A DNA stretch of 64,000 nt from Mojavia pulchra JT2-VF2. Lineage in GTDB: Bacteria > Cyanobacteriota > Cyanobacteriia > Cyanobacteriales > Nostocaceae. The position numbers and the translations under genes were made by a program. Below are positions 9,423 through 19,448 of this stretch, one piece after another. The stretch covers positions 202,026-266,025 of the forward strand of contig JAHHHN010000004.1 of assembly GCA_019359325.1 (NCBI GenBank). The letters are read 5' to 3'. The notes beneath the pieces were generated by a model. That model did not search any database, had not been told where the DNA came from, and saw only the letters and a list, made by a program, of their open reading frames with translations. Every line of letters starts with the position of its first letter. The stretch's first letter is position 1.

Positions 9423-9770
9423 ATGCAAACTAAGCAAAAGGTTACTTTGTATTTGTCACCAGAACTGCACAGAAGATTGAAGATTCGATCAGCAGTCGAT
9501 TCTGAACCCATGTCAGAACTTGCCGAACGTGCGTTAGGTTTTTACTTGGCTAATCCAGAGTTGGTTGAGGAATTAGAAGCTTCTGCTTATGGACGAACTC
9601 ATAGAGTATATTCCTGTCCAAGTTGTGAGAGTTCATTAGCGTTACGTGATGGAGAATTGGTTACCTTGGGTAATCAGCCAGGAATAATTGGTCAGGATCA
9701 TCTTTCCATTGATGAAATGGATGCAGATGAAACTCATCCCAAGGAAGAGGAAGAGTTAGTCCCTTGCTAG
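9423..9770 (+). CDS. Ribbon-helix-helix-type protein upstream of ycf46
   Basis: 115 residues. The N-terminus KQKVTLYLSPELHRRLKIRSAVDSEPMSELAERAL fits a MetJ/Arc (CopG-type) ribbon-helix-helix DNA-binding fold: a beta strand followed by two helices. The middle carries one CxxC (YSCPSCESS, about 63-66) and the C-terminus is strongly acidic (EMDADETHPKEEEE). It is followed after 90 bases by ycf46 on the same strand, then ycf35, and may regulate them. No toxin gene sits next to it, so an antitoxin role is unlikely. Confidence 0.65.
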   Translation: MQTKQKVTLYLSPELHRRLKIRSAVDSEPMSELAERALGFYLANPELVEELEASAYGRTHRVYSCPSCESSLALRDGELVTLGNQPGIIGQDHLSIDEMDADETHPKEEEELVPC

Positions 9771-9860
9771 TAAGAATTATGAGTAGTTAATTCATAATTC
9801 GAGATTCGTTACCAACGAAACGATGTCTGTACTGTACTAAGGTCTCAAGTAGGTCGATGT

Positions 9861-11372
9861 ATGAAAGAAGAGCTCAATATCCTAATTCAAGCTCAATACC
9901 CTCTAATCTACCTTGTGACCTCCGAGGAAGAGCGGGCTGAGCAGGGAATTTCCACAATCGCCCAGTTATTAAAGCCCCAACGCCGAGTATTTGTTTGGAC
10001 AGTAACTCACGGCATCGTGGAGTATGGTCAACCCCGGAATGTCACCCAACACAACACTGTTTCTCCAGAAGCAGCGATTGAGTGGATTATCCGGCATAAA
10101 GAACCCGGTATATTTATTCTTAAAGATTTACATCCTTTTATAGATGCGCCTGCAACAACAAGATCGTTACGTGATGCGATCGCTAGTTTTAAAGGCTCTC
10201 CGAAAAATATAATTTTAATGTCGCCGGTGCAGCAAGTGCCCATTGAGCTGGAAAAGGAAGTCGTAGTTCTTGACTTTCAATTACCAGATATGGCTGAACT
10301 AAATAAAGTTCTAACTCACCACTTGGATCAAAACCGTGGGCGACGCTTAACCACAGAGGCGCGAGAAAAGCTTCTAAGAGCAGCCTTAGGTCTAACTAAA
10401 GACGAAGCCGAAAAAGTATATCGTAAGGCACAGGTAACTACAGGGCGGCTGACGGAAGATGAAGTAGATATAGTTTTATCTGAGAAAAAACAGCTTATTC
10501 GGCGCAATGGTATACTAGAATACATTGAAGAGGATGAAACCATTGACGCAGTAGGCGGCTTAGAAGAACTGAAAAAGTGGCTCAAGCAACGCTCTAATGC
10601 TTTTACAGAAAAAGCGAGAGAGTATGGGTTACCTCAGCCAAAAGGGATGCTAATTTTAGGAGTTCCAGGTTGCGGTAAGTCATTGATTGCTAAAACTACT
10701 TCTCGACTGTGGGGGTTACCAATTTTACGCCTAGATATGGGTAGAGTCTACGACGGCTCAATGGTGGGTCGAAGTGAGGCAAACTTGCGTAATGCTCTAA
10801 AAACAGCAGAATCAATTTCCCCAACGATTCTGTTTATCGATGAGTTAGATAAATCTTTTGCTGGTAGTGCTGGTTCTGGTGATTCTGATGGTGGCACTTC
10901 CAGTCGGATATTCGGCTCTTTCCTAACCTGGATGCAGGAAAAGAAATCTCCAGTGTTCGTCATGGCAACTGCTAATAGAGTAGAACGCTTGCCTGGAGAA
11001 TTTTTAAGAAAAGGGCGTTTTGATGAAATTTTCTTTGTGGATCTGCCCACTCCTGAAGAACGTCAAGATATTTTCAATATCCACTTGACGAAGCGTCGTG
11101 AAGACATCACTAGATTTGATTTAGAGCAACTAGCTAAAATGTCTGATGGCTTTTCTGGGGCAGAGATTGAACAAGCGATCGTTGCGGCAATGTACGAAGC
11201 TTTTGCCCAAGATCGAGAGTTCACCCAATTAGATATTATTGCTGCACTGAAGGCAACACTGCCACTGTCTCGTACCATGCAAGAACAGGTAACGGCCCTA
11301 AGAGACTGGGCCAGACAGCGAGCAAGACCCGCAGCATCCTCCGTTGCTGAATATCAGCGAATGGAGTTTTAA
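9861..11372 (+). CDS. ycf46: Ycf46-type AAA ATPase
   Basis: 503 residues. An N-terminal non-AAA region (1-215) starts MKEELNILIQAQYPLIYLVTSEEERAE and is followed by an AAA domain: Walker A GVPGCGKS, Walker B ILFIDELDK, and a second region of homology ending RKGRFDEIFFVDLP. This layout matches cyanobacterial/plastid Ycf46, linked in the literature to regulation of CO2 uptake and photosynthesis; the mechanism is not settled. Cytoplasmic, probably a ring oligomer. The RHH gene lies upstream and ycf35 follows 142 bases downstream, so a plastid-conserved gene pair is kept together. Confidence 0.9.
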   Translation: MKEELNILIQAQYPLIYLVTSEEERAEQGISTIAQLLKPQRRVFVWTVTHGIVEYGQPRNVTQHNTVSPEAAIEWIIRHKEPGIFILKDLHPFIDAPATTRSLRDAIASFKGSPKNIILMSPVQQVPIELEKEVVVLDFQLPDMAELNKVLTHHLDQNRGRRLTTEAREKLLRAALGLTKDEAEKVYRKAQVTTGRLTEDEVDIVLSEKKQLIRRNGILEYIEEDETIDAVGGLEELKKWLKQRSNAFTEKAREYGLPQPKGMLILGVPGCGKSLIAKTTSRLWGLPILRLDMGRVYDGSMVGRSEANLRNALKTAESISPTILFIDELDKSFAGSAGSGDSDGGTSSRIFGSFLTWMQEKKSPVFVMATANRVERLPGEFLRKGRFDEIFFVDLPTPEERQDIFNIHLTKRREDITRFDLEQLAKMSDGFSGAEIEQAIVAAMYEAFAQDREFTQLDIIAALKATLPLSRTMQEQVTALRDWARQRARPAASSVAEYQRMEF

Positions 11373-11514
11373 AAGCTTTCTCCTGTTAACCCAGGAGGAA
11401 AGGCTAGCTGAAAATGCTAGCAGTTGTGACAAAATAGCCGCCTCCACCTAAGCGCGGCTTCCCCAAAACAAACCGTTGTCGTTTTTCTCAATCTTCTCTC
11501 TGGAGGAAACCCAA

Positions 11515-11865
11515 ATGTCTCATTTTAGCACTCTGCGCACCAAGATCACCGATGCAGAAATCCTCAAGGCTTCCCTGCGTGACCTAGGCATCAGCGTGAA
11601 GACTGAAGCTGATGTTCGTGGTTATAACGGTCAGCGCGTCCGTTCCGACATTGTTGCTGTATTGGAAGGCGAATATGACCTCGGTTGGTCTCGCAATAGC
11701 GATGGTTCTTTTGACCTAATCGCTGACCTGTGGGGCGTTGCTAAGAAGCACAACCAAACTGAGTTGATCAATTCCATCAACCAAAAGTATGCCGTTAACA
11801 AGACTTTGGCTGAAGTAAAACAGCGCGGTCTGCAAAACGCCAATGTCAAGTTGGTATTGCAATAG
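11515..11865 (+). CDS. ycf35: Ycf35 (DUF1257) protein
   Basis: 116 residues starting MSHFSTLRTKITDAEIL. The ATG at 11515 is chosen over an upstream in-frame start because a strong GGAGG lies just before it (11501-11507) and family members start here. Motifs include SLRDLGISV, YNGQRVRSDIV and YDLGWSRNSDGSFDLIADLWGV, characteristic of Ycf35/DUF1257, a small plastid- and cyanobacteria-specific protein of unknown function. Codon use (gac, ctg, cgt, aac) looks biased towards high expression compared with neighbours. A clear terminator follows. Confidence 0.9.
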   Translation: MSHFSTLRTKITDAEILKASLRDLGISVKTEADVRGYNGQRVRSDIVAVLEGEYDLGWSRNSDGSFDLIADLWGVAKKHNQTELINSINQKYAVNKTLAEVKQRGLQNANVKLVLQ

Positions 11866-11894
11866 CAACTTCTCTGCGCGTTCCCAAAGCTGAA

Positions 11895-11932
11895 CGGGTT
11901 AACCAAGTAAATAGCGGTTAGCCCGCTTTTTT
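11895..11932 (+). terminator. Rho-independent terminator of ycf35
   Basis: A 10-bp stem (CGGGTTAACC at 11895-11904 with GGTTAGCCCG at 11916-11925, one G-T pair) followed by CTTTTTT, 30 bases after the ycf35 stop. Confidence 0.85.
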
Positions 11933-11979
11933 ATCAGGACTGAGATGTAAATCCCAGTCCTGATTTTTTTTAGTGCTAT

Positions 11980-12495
11980 TTATGCACCTGTTGGTTGTGT
12001 ATAACCTTGAATATTTTCCGGCTCAAACTGACGCAGCACACGAGTTGCCTGACGCGTTAGTTCTTCTGTACCCTTCACCACGATCAAATACTTGCCTGCA
12101 TTGAGACGATTCCGATAAGGCAAAGCATCTCCACTACCTTCGGTTAGACCTACGCCACCTCCAACAAAGTAGGCACCTAATGCACCAGAAATGGCCCCCA
12201 AAAGCCCACCAATAATGTGATTACCAACATTACCAATTGCTGGAAAGATTTCGATACCACTTAAAATGTTGAAAGCATAACCCGCAGCAAATCCGAAGGG
12301 TACAAGCCAGTAAAATAAGCGTTTTGCTCCTTTACGAGCTTGTTGGCTAGGGTCAATTAACCCATACTCATCAGCACTTTTATAGCCACTGCCTAAAATG
12401 TCAATTTGGTTGCCAGATAAACCTTCTTTTGCCAGAGCAGAGTAAGCTGCTTCGGCCTGCATCCGGTCTGGTAAAACTGCAACAAGATAATTCAT
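11980..12495 (-). CDS. General-stress-protein-like membrane-associated protein (171 aa)
   Basis: The start is placed at the ATG at 12493-12495 (MNYLVAVLPDRMQAEAAYSAL), because the upstream in-frame extension has no protein-like pattern. The N-terminus resembles general stress protein 17M-type domains (VAVxxxxxxAExAxxxLxxxGxxxxxIxIL). Two glycine-rich hydrophobic stretches (FGFAAGYAFNIL; IIGGLLGAISGALGAYFVGGG) look like a glycine-zipper hairpin in the membrane. The C-terminus returns to a small alpha/beta domain (GKYLIVVKGTEELTRQATRVL). It lies downstream of the heme catalase on the same strand, but a terminator separates them. Role: probably stress related; inferred. Confidence 0.65.
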   Translation of the reverse strand: MNYLVAVLPDRMQAEAAYSALAKEGLSGNQIDILGSGYKSADEYGLIDPSQQARKGAKRLFYWLVPFGFAAGYAFNILSGIEIFPAIGNVGNHIIGGLLGAISGALGAYFVGGGVGLTEGSGDALPYRNRLNAGKYLIVVKGTEELTRQATRVLRQFEPENIQGYTQPTGA

Positions 12496-12946
12496 ACACT
12501 GCCTCAACTTACTGATGAATGAAAATCGATTGCGGGTTGAAGAAGCAGCATAATCGCTCCTACAACTATGAACGATAAGCTGACCCAAAACAAAACTAGA
12601 TTCAATCGCATTTTGATTTCTCACTCAAATTGAACTATGTGACTATTCTTGCTTCCTACCTTGCAGCAGAAAGACCGCCGAGCTGCGATTAAGTAAACTC
12701 AACAACACGGTATTTATTGCAGATTAAACAATGCAACATATCAAAACCTCTTCCCAGAGGCTCAATAGCTAATCCTTCTTTCGTTCTAGCTGGCGATTAG
12801 AGGCTAGGGACTGGGAGTTGAGAATTTCTTAAAACGTCTTTTTTCTTCATTTCACCCAAGCAATTATTGAGATGCGATGTGCATCCCCAGATAGTGTCAA
12901 GTTCGCACAAGGCAATTTTGAAAGAATTTGGATAGTTAGCTGAATG
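12496..12946. other. Intergenic region between stress protein and catalase
   Basis: About 450 bases. Nothing is recognised apart from a short 'gaggctagggactgggag' repeat-like motif near 12800. The promoter of the 171-aa stress protein should be here. Confidence 0.3.
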
Positions 12947-12981
12947 AAAAAAGGCGATTGCACACTCCATCAGCAATCGCC
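12947..12981 (-). terminator. Terminator of the heme catalase gene
   Basis: Perfect 9-bp inverted repeat GGCGATTGC (12953-12961) and GCAATCGCC (12973-12981) with an A-run at 12947-12952. Read on the minus strand this is a stem-loop followed by TTTTTT, about 80 bases after the catalase stop. Confidence 0.8.
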
Positions 12982-13061
12982 CCCAATTGGTATGAAAGCT
13001 CTACGTTAACCCGTCTGTTCCGCCCACTGATTACAACTCAAACTATGATTGTGACTATAAA

Positions 13062-14579
13062 TCACGACATCATGTGTTCTTTGTTTTGCTTAAGCCCTTC
13101 TCGCACTCGTGTACCGTATTCTGCATCGCATTGCATGAGGTGTTCTAGCATACGCTCTTGAATATGTGGTTCGCACTTATTGAGTGCTGTTACAAGGTTG
13201 AGAATCAAGTCATCACGCTCATCGTCGTGAAAGCTACGATAACGCTCGCCAGCTTGCTGATAATCGTTGGTTCTGCTGATTTTCTGGCGGATGACTGGGC
13301 CTTGAACATAGGGCGTGTGGTCTTTGCCCGATTTCGGTGCTTCTTTCAGCCCGCCCAAACTGCTTGGCTCGTAGTTCACATGAGGGTTCTCGCCTGCTTC
13401 AATACCATCAACACGGTAAGTCATCTGACCATCGCGCTGATTAGTTGCAACGTGTGTTTTCGATTGATTAATTGGTAACTGAAGATAATTAGCACCCACA
13501 CGGTGACGTTGAGCATCAGAGTAAGAGAACGTCCGACCTTGCAGCAATTTGTCGTCTGAAAAGTCTAACCCATCGACTAACACCCCTGTACCAAAGGCGG
13601 CTTGTTCAACCTCAGCAAAATAGTTGACAGGGTTTTTGTCGAGTACCACTCGTCCGATCGCTAACAATGGAAATTGGTCTGTAGGCCAGATTTTAGTTGG
13701 ATCTAACGGATCGAAATCAAGTTCAGGGTGTTCATCATCGGACATGATTTGGACACAAAATTCCCATTCAGGATACTCGCCTTGTTCGATCGCCTCATAC
13801 AGATCCTGAGTCGCATGGTTAAAGTTTTTCGCTTGGATTTCCTCAGCCTGAGCTTGAGTTAAGCACTTAACTCCTTGCTTAGGCAAAAAGAAATACTTGA
13901 CAAGGTGTCCTACACCATCAGAGTTAACCATTTTATAGGTGTTGACGCCTGAGCCTTCCATATAGCGGTAACTTGCAGGAATTCCCCACGGGCTGAACAG
14001 CCACGTAATCATGTGCATAGCTTCGGGGGTGTGGCTGATGAAATCAAAGATCCGGTTGGGATCTTGACGGTTTGTTACCGGGTCTGGTTTGAAAGCGTGA
14101 ACCAAATCGGGAAACTTAATGGGATCTCGGATAAAAAATACTTTCAGGTTGTTCCCGACCAAATCCCAGTTACCATCTTCAGTGTAAAACTTGATGGCAA
14201 ACCCACGTGGGTCGCGGAGTGTTTCGGGTGAATGACCGCCGTGAATGACCGTTGAAAAACGAATAAATACAGGCGTAATTTTGCCTTTTTCCTGAAAAAG
14301 CTTGGCACGTGTGTATTTGCTCACAGGTTCATCGCCGATTGTGCCATAAGCTTCAAAATAGCCATGAGCGCCTGCTCCTCGTGCATGAACGACCCGCTCC
14401 GGGATGCGTTCACGATCAAAATGGGTAATTTTTTCCAGAAAGTTGTAGTTTTCAAGTACCGTGGGGCCTCTGTCACCAACAGTCCGTGTATTTTGGTTAT
14501 CAGAGATTGGATGACCCTGACGGTTGGTTAAAATTCTCTCTTCGTTACCCAACTCATCCGTTCTTTGGTTGTCTGCCAT
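13062..14579 (-). CDS. Monofunctional heme catalase
   Basis: 505 residues, small-subunit type. Visible are the active-site region [21 protein letters not shown] (distal His65), [23 protein letters not shown] with the distal Asn, and the proximal heme-ligand motif [14 protein letters not shown] (Tyr). It converts H2O2 to O2 and water in the cytoplasm. No signal peptide. Heme catalases are less common in cyanobacteria than KatG or Mn catalases, and this window also encodes a Mn catalase (28557-29285). One ORF with its own terminator; the 171-aa stress protein follows downstream. Confidence 0.95.
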   Translation of the reverse strand: MADNQRTDELGNEERILTNRQGHPISDNQNTRTVGDRGPTVLENYNFLEKITHFDRERIPERVVHARGAGAHGYFEAYGTIGDEPVSKYTRAKLFQEKGKITPVFIRFSTVIHGGHSPETLRDPRGFAIKFYTEDGNWDLVGNNLKVFFIRDPIKFPDLVHAFKPDPVTNRQDPNRIFDFISHTPEAMHMITWLFSPWGIPASYRYMEGSGVNTYKMVNSDGVGHLVKYFFLPKQGVKCLTQAQAEEIQAKNFNHATQDLYEAIEQGEYPEWEFCVQIMSDDEHPELDFDPLDPTKIWPTDQFPLLAIGRVVLDKNPVNYFAEVEQAAFGTGVLVDGLDFSDDKLLQGRTFSYSDAQRHRVGANYLQLPINQSKTHVATNQRDGQMTYRVDGIEAGENPHVNYEPSSLGGLKEAPKSGKDHTPYVQGPVIRQKISRTNDYQQAGERYRSFHDDERDDLILNLVTALNKCEPHIQERMLEHLMQCDAEYGTRVREGLKQNKEHMMS

Positions 14580-14875
14580 ATGGATTTAAATACTCAGCTT
14601 TGTTTCCCAAGGCTGGCACGCTGATAGCGTCAGAACTCTTAAGCAAGTGACTAAGGGTTCCATTACCTTTACTTTGAAAAATAATTGCTAGTATTTTTTC
14701 GAGCCTCTACCTAAAGCATTGCTTACCCAAATGTAATACTTTATAAACTTCTACCTAAAGATGGTATGCATTAGGATGTAGCAGCGATCGCTTGCAAAAC
14801 TTAGATTAAGAATGCGAAATCATGCATTTAACTAATGGAGTTAACAATCTAACTTTCTCTTGTTAACCTCAGCCA

Positions 14876-15475
14876 ATGAAAAAATTACCTTTTATCGGAG
14901 CTAGTCTGTTTGTTGTACTTGGCGCTTACGGCTTTAGCGCGTCCCACGGCGCTAATTTGAATCAAAATCACATTTCTGCATTCTTCCCTAAAAATCAAGT
15001 GCAGTCGGCTCAAAATAAATCAAAGTTTAAACCAGATCCAGATAATCCCAACTATTTGCGCGATTATGGCTTTTCTACGCCATTACCTCAAACTGGCAAG
15101 GTGACGATTCGTCGTTCTTTGCGAGAATTCAAGCGCAACCAAATGTTTAAGTCTTGTCCTGCTAATTCTAATTTGTATGCCTATGCGGAAAGTACGAATT
15201 ATCAGGTAGAAATTTGTACTAAAGAAAAGACTTATAACCAACCTAAATATTACCTGAGCCGCGCGAAGAATGGCAAAAGTAGCCTTACCATTACAAGTAA
15301 GGATGAAGACGCAGCATATCAATTAATTTTTAATAATAATGGATACACTTATTCCATTTATCGAGACGGTGGGGGCCCCCAAAATGCCATTAATGCTTAT
15401 CTAGAGGTGACACGTCCCGATGGTAAAACTATTGGTGAAGCGCTACTGTATCTCTACGAAAGACCCAGCAATTGA
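14876..15475 (+). CDS. Secreted hypothetical protein (199 aa)
   Basis: Starts MKKLPFIGASLFVVLGAYGF, a typical Sec signal peptide with probable cleavage after SHGA. The mature part contains PDNPNYLRDYGFSTPLPQTGKV, two cysteines (SCPANSNLYAYAES and VEICTKEKTYNQ) that may form a disulfide, and a C-terminal section with alternating beta-like segments. No catalytic motif is recognised. A periplasmic or exported location is likely. It is a single gene with AT-rich flanks; family unknown. Confidence 0.6.
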   Translation: MKKLPFIGASLFVVLGAYGFSASHGANLNQNHISAFFPKNQVQSAQNKSKFKPDPDNPNYLRDYGFSTPLPQTGKVTIRRSLREFKRNQMFKSCPANSNLYAYAESTNYQVEICTKEKTYNQPKYYLSRAKNGKSSLTITSKDEDAAYQLIFNNNGYTYSIYRDGGGPQNAINAYLEVTRPDGKTIGEALLYLYERPSN

Positions 15476-15738
15476 TATACCTAAACAAAATTAATTATAT
15501 AGCAATCCGATTTGATTTCTGAATCACTCGTAGAGGTAAGGGACTGGGGATTGGGGACTGGGGACTGGGAAGAAGGAATAAAGGTGTACTGAATTTTGTT
15601 CAAAAATCAAATATGAGTCCTATATATTCTCTAGGCTGTTACCCGTTCCCAGCAATTAAAGGAAGAATTTGACATCAGTAATGAGCAAATCAATCATTTA
15701 CATGGGATGCTGGTTGATCGATTAGTGAGTAATTGCAG

Positions 15739-16662
15739 ATGTCTGTTGTTTCTGGTGTCACTGTTACTATTCCCGCGACCACTGCGAATCTGGGGCCTGG
15801 TTTTGACTGTATCGGTGCTGCTTTAACGCTATACAACGAGTTTAAGTTCACTCGCCTAGAAGCAGGTGGATTAACAATTAATGTCACAGGTGTAGAAGCT
15901 GAACGAGTAAAAACTGATGAAAGTAATTTGGTCTATGAAGCGTTTCTCAAGTTTTATCGTCATTTAGAGCAGACACCGCCATCAGTGAAAATTGAAATCC
16001 AGTTGGGTGTGCCGTTGGCGCGGGGTTTAGGTAGTTCGGCAACGGCAATTGTTGCTGGGTTAGTTGCTGCGAATCAGCTAGCGGGTGCGCCTCTGTCTCA
16101 ATTGCAGGTGATGGAATTAGCGATCGCTATGGAAGGACACCCCGATAACGTCGTACCAGCTTTATTGGGGGGATGTCGTCTTGCTGCTACCAGTGATGCA
16201 GGCTGGGAAATTTGTGATGTTCCCTGGCATAAAGATGTTGTGCCGATAGTAGGAATTCCTGATTTTGAACTATCAACAAAAGAAGCGCGACGGGTATTGC
16301 CAACCGAGGTGAGTCGTGCGGATGCGATTTTTAATACTGCCCATTTAGGATTATTGTTGCGCGGTTTGGAAACTGGCAAGGGAGAATGGTTAAGGGCCGC
16401 TTTGCAAGATAGATTGCATCAGCCTTATCGAAAAGCTTTGATTCCTGGATACGATGCTGTTAATGCTGCGGCTGTGGCTGCTGGTGCTTATGGCATGGTA
16501 ATTAGTGGTGCGGGGCCGACGCTGTTGGCTTTAGCAGATGTAGGACACTCCCAAGCTGTTGAAGCCGCGATCGCCAATGCTTGGCACGAAGCCGGAATTA
16601 CAGCTGTTGTGCGATCGCTTTCTGTTGATACTCAAGGTGCAAGAACCTTTCACGAAGGATAA
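15739..16662 (+). CDS. thrB: Homoserine kinase
   Basis: GHMP kinase of 307 residues from ATG 15739; an in-frame TTG six bases upstream is less likely. Motifs: VTVTIPATTANLGPGFDCIG (N-terminal), the ATP-binding PLARGLGSSATAIVAG (PxxxGLGSSAA signature) and the C-terminal GMVISGAGPTLLALA. It phosphorylates homoserine in threonine biosynthesis, cytoplasmic. A 169-aa coiled-coil gene starts only 9 bases after the stop, so the two are probably one transcript. Confidence 0.95.
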   Translation: MSVVSGVTVTIPATTANLGPGFDCIGAALTLYNEFKFTRLEAGGLTINVTGVEAERVKTDESNLVYEAFLKFYRHLEQTPPSVKIEIQLGVPLARGLGSSATAIVAGLVAANQLAGAPLSQLQVMELAIAMEGHPDNVVPALLGGCRLAATSDAGWEICDVPWHKDVVPIVGIPDFELSTKEARRVLPTEVSRADAIFNTAHLGLLLRGLETGKGEWLRAALQDRLHQPYRKALIPGYDAVNAAAVAAGAYGMVISGAGPTLLALADVGHSQAVEAAIANAWHEAGITAVVRSLSVDTQGARTFHEG

Positions 16663-16671
16663 ACCGGAATT

Positions 16672-17181
16672 ATGGAGCAAATTCAGGCAGAAATAGCGGC
16701 GCTTCGCAATCAAATTCAAGCTCTTCAGCAAGAACGTGTTGCTCTCACTACTGATAATGTGATTTCTGGAAAAGATGATTCACCTCTAAAAATAGCTGAG
16801 GCTTACCGTCGCTACGCTAGGGAAAATCCGCAATTGGCTGTGGAACTCAAAGGCATTGATGATGCGATCGCTGCCTTGGAAGTTCAGTTGCAACAAAAAC
16901 AAACCGAATTCGCACGTTGGCAAATTGAATCAAAACAACTTAATCAAGAGCAGCAGCTAGAGGAAGCGAGAAAAGTTGCTCAGGTTCATGCTCAACGCAT
17001 TAATCAACTAGCAGGCGAACTGGCTAAGGAAATCCGCCTATTGAAGACTTGCGCCGATCAGCTTAGTCCAATGTATTGGCAAGTTTATTACAAACCCTTC
17101 ATTACCGGGTTCAAAACGATCTCGGTTCCTCATGTGCGCTCCGATGGGGATGTCTGGACAATTGTTAACCGCATCGTCTAA
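16672..17181 (+). CDS. Coiled-coil hypothetical protein downstream of thrB
   Basis: 169 residues. Residues 1-25 (MEQIQAEIAALRNQIQALQQ) and about 55-125 show heptad patterns typical of coiled coils. The C-terminal 40 residues (LSPMYWQVYYKPFITGFKTI) are a more globular, aromatic end. No membrane segment or enzyme motif. It follows thrB by 9 bases; a function in threonine synthesis is not suggested by sequence. A terminator lies 140 bases downstream. Confidence 0.65.
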   Translation: MEQIQAEIAALRNQIQALQQERVALTTDNVISGKDDSPLKIAEAYRRYARENPQLAVELKGIDDAIAALEVQLQQKQTEFARWQIESKQLNQEQQLEEARKVAQVHAQRINQLAGELAKEIRLLKTCADQLSPMYWQVYYKPFITGFKTISVPHVRSDGDVWTIVNRIV

Positions 17182-17320
17182 CGACTAACTCAACGTCTTA
17201 TTAACAAATATCTGACTTGAAAAAGTGCGGAGTGCTGAGTCGTAAGTTGAGAATAAGAATTCCTCTTTTTGTCCCTTTGTACCCACTTCCCAGTTCCCAA
17301 TCCCCAATACCTTAACTACA

Positions 17321-17347
17321 AACGGTGGCATGAGCCGCCGTTTTTTG
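17321..17347 (+). terminator. Terminator after the thrB operon
   Basis: Stem AACGGTGGC / GCCGCCGTT (17321-17329 and 17334-17342) with loop ATGA, continuing into a T-run (TTTTTT up to 17346). It lies within a 336-base spacer before ndhD that also holds a CCCAATCCCCAAT-type repeat near 17290-17310. Confidence 0.8.
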
Positions 17348-17517
17348 TTGACGTTGCAAAAGTTTACAATTAGAATAGTGAGCGGCAAATTTTATGAGTA
17401 TTTATTCTTATCTATTTTGAAAATTTAAGATTCTAGAGAGAAATTCCGTTTACAAAAGTATGAACTCCTTAATATAATGTAATTAAAAGCAAAATACAAA
17501 AATGATTGTCAAAAGTG

Positions 17518-19131
17518 ATGAATGCTATTGAATTTCCGTGGCTAACGGCCATAATCCTCTTGCCCCTGGTGGCGTCTCTAGCCATCCCTTTAATCCCAGA
17601 CAAAGAAGGTAAAACTGTTCGCTGGTACGGTCTGGGGGTTGCGATCGCAGACTTTGCATTAATGATTTGTGCCTTTTGGTATAACTACGACTTCCACAGT
17701 TCCACATTCCAACTTGTAGAAAACTATCCTTGGGTTCCGCAGTTAGGTTTGAACTGGTCTATAGCGGTTGATGGTCTGTCGATGCCGCTAGTCTTACTAA
17801 CAGGCTTAATAAACACTCTCGCAATATTCGCGGCTTGGAAGGTTACCAACAAGCCGCGTTTATTTTATGGACTAATGCTGGCAATGTATAGCGCCCAGCT
17901 TGGCGTGTTTGTTGCCCAAGACTTACTGTTATTCTTCCTGATGTGGGAAATCGAGTTAGTACCTGTGTACTTGTTGATTTCGATTTGGGGAGGGCAAAAC
18001 CGTCGTTATGCAGCTACCAAGTTTATTATCTACACCGCTGCTGCATCAATATTTATATTGGTAGCGGGTTTTGCAATGGCATTCTCTGGAGATACCGTCA
18101 GCTTCGACATGGCAACTCTGGGAATGAAGCAATATCCCAAAGCCTTTGAACTTTTAGTTTACGCAGGTTTCTTAATTGCCTTCGGGGTCAAGTTGCCAAT
18201 TTTCCCTCTACATACATGGCTACCTGATGCCCACGGTGAAGCATCAGCACCTGGTTCGATGATATTGGCAGGTGTGTTGCTGAAGATGGGCGGTTATGCA
18301 CTAATTCGCTTCAATATTGAAATGTTGCCTAATGCCCATGTTACCTTTGCGCCAGTGCTGGCTATCTTGGGTGTAGTAAATATTGTTTACGGTGCTTGTT
18401 GCGCCTTTGCTCAAACAAACCTCAAGCGTCGGTTGGCTTACTCTTCAATTGCCCACATGGGGTTTGTATTGATTGGGATTGCTTCATACACAGAAATCGG
18501 CATCAGCGGTGCTGTGCTACAGATGGTTTCCCACGGTTTAATTGCTGCTAGCTTATTCTTCTTATCTGGTGTAACTTACGAACGCACCCACACCTTGATG
18601 ATGGACAAAATGGGCGGTATAGGGAAAGTAATGCCCAAAACCTTTGCTTTATTTACAGCTGGTTCAATGGCTTCTCTCGCCTTACCTGGGATGAGTGGAT
18701 TTGTTGGTGAATTGATGGTGTTTCTAGGTATCGCCAGCAGTGATGTTTACAGTTCCAGCTTCAAGGTTGTAGTTGTGCTATTGTCAGCAGTGGGCGTAAT
18801 TTTGACTCCAATTTACTTACTGTCGATGCTGCGTCAAGTCTTCTACGGCAAGCAAAGCGAAGAATTACATCTAGATGCTGTAGTACTTGATGTCAAACCC
18901 CGTGAATTGTTTATTACTTCCTGTTTGATAGTTCCTATCATCGGTATTGGCTTCTATCCCAAGTTGGTAACACAGACTTATGATGTGAAGGCAGTGGAAT
19001 TAGCAGCCCATGCTCGCCAAGTTCTACCAGTTGTTGCTCACCAGCAACCATCAAGCCTGTACTCACGTCTTTTTCAAGCACCAACATTGGCTGCTTCTCA
19101 AGTTGAAAGTTTAGTTAATATTGCTGAGTAA
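17518..19131 (+). CDS. ndhD: NAD(P)H-quinone oxidoreductase subunit 4 (NdhD)
   Basis: 537 residues from ATG 17518; an upstream TTG in frame would add four residues, but [17 protein letters not shown] is the family-like start. About 14 hydrophobic segments, with the proton-channel motifs of the Nqo13/NuoM family: [40 protein letters not shown], and [11 protein letters not shown]. It is a membrane proton-pumping subunit of NDH-1 for respiration, cyclic electron flow or CO2 uptake. Cyanobacteria have several ndhD paralogues, usually beside ndhF; ndhF is not adjacent here, so which NDH-1 form it joins is open. Confidence 0.93.
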   Translation: MNAIEFPWLTAIILLPLVASLAIPLIPDKEGKTVRWYGLGVAIADFALMICAFWYNYDFHSSTFQLVENYPWVPQLGLNWSIAVDGLSMPLVLLTGLINTLAIFAAWKVTNKPRLFYGLMLAMYSAQLGVFVAQDLLLFFLMWEIELVPVYLLISIWGGQNRRYAATKFIIYTAAASIFILVAGFAMAFSGDTVSFDMATLGMKQYPKAFELLVYAGFLIAFGVKLPIFPLHTWLPDAHGEASAPGSMILAGVLLKMGGYALIRFNIEMLPNAHVTFAPVLAILGVVNIVYGACCAFAQTNLKRRLAYSSIAHMGFVLIGIASYTEIGISGAVLQMVSHGLIAASLFFLSGVTYERTHTLMMDKMGGIGKVMPKTFALFTAGSMASLALPGMSGFVGELMVFLGIASSDVYSSSFKVVVVLLSAVGVILTPIYLLSMLRQVFYGKQSEELHLDAVVLDVKPRELFITSCLIVPIIGIGFYPKLVTQTYDVKAVELAAHARQVLPVVAHQQPSSLYSRLFQAPTLAASQVESLVNIAE

Positions 19132-19182
19132 ATATATTTTTCAAGAAGGGTGCTGCAAGTAAATTCTAATATGAGGGGAATA

Positions 19183-19208
19183 TAGGGGTGGTTACATAAC
19201 CACCCCTA
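19183..19208 (+). terminator. Hairpin after ndhD
   Basis: 12-bp perfect inverted repeat TAGGGGTGGTTA / TAACCACCCCTA with a very short loop, 50 bases after the ndhD stop, followed by AAATTTT. Likely terminator, although the T-run is short. Confidence 0.6.
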
Positions 19209-19226
19209 AAATTTTGGGCATTGTAG

Positions 19227-19394
19227 TCATGCTCTTAAATACTCATCTCTATTTTTAACTGCGATCGCAGCTGCTCTCAACGATGAATGCGAACACTCAA
19301 CTGTCTCGGAACGAGAATCACCCTGCCAAAATCCCCGTAACGTAGCTTTAGAGGTATGAGCATCCTGTTCTAATAACAAGATTTTGACAGATTT
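19227..19394 (-). pseudogene. Short unassigned reading frame, possible gene fragment
   Basis: A minus-strand frame of about 55 codons without a convincing start, reading KILLLEQDAHTSKATLRG and ending AAAIAVKNRDEYLRA. Composition is protein-like and it contains a HIP1 site, unlike the AT-rich DUF262 gene just upstream. It could be the remains of a larger protein, or chance. Not identified. Confidence 0.25.
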
Positions 19395-19448
19395 TTATAA
19401 ATTAAATTCTGAGTTTGATTGCTATTTTTATCGCCGCTTCAATCCTAT

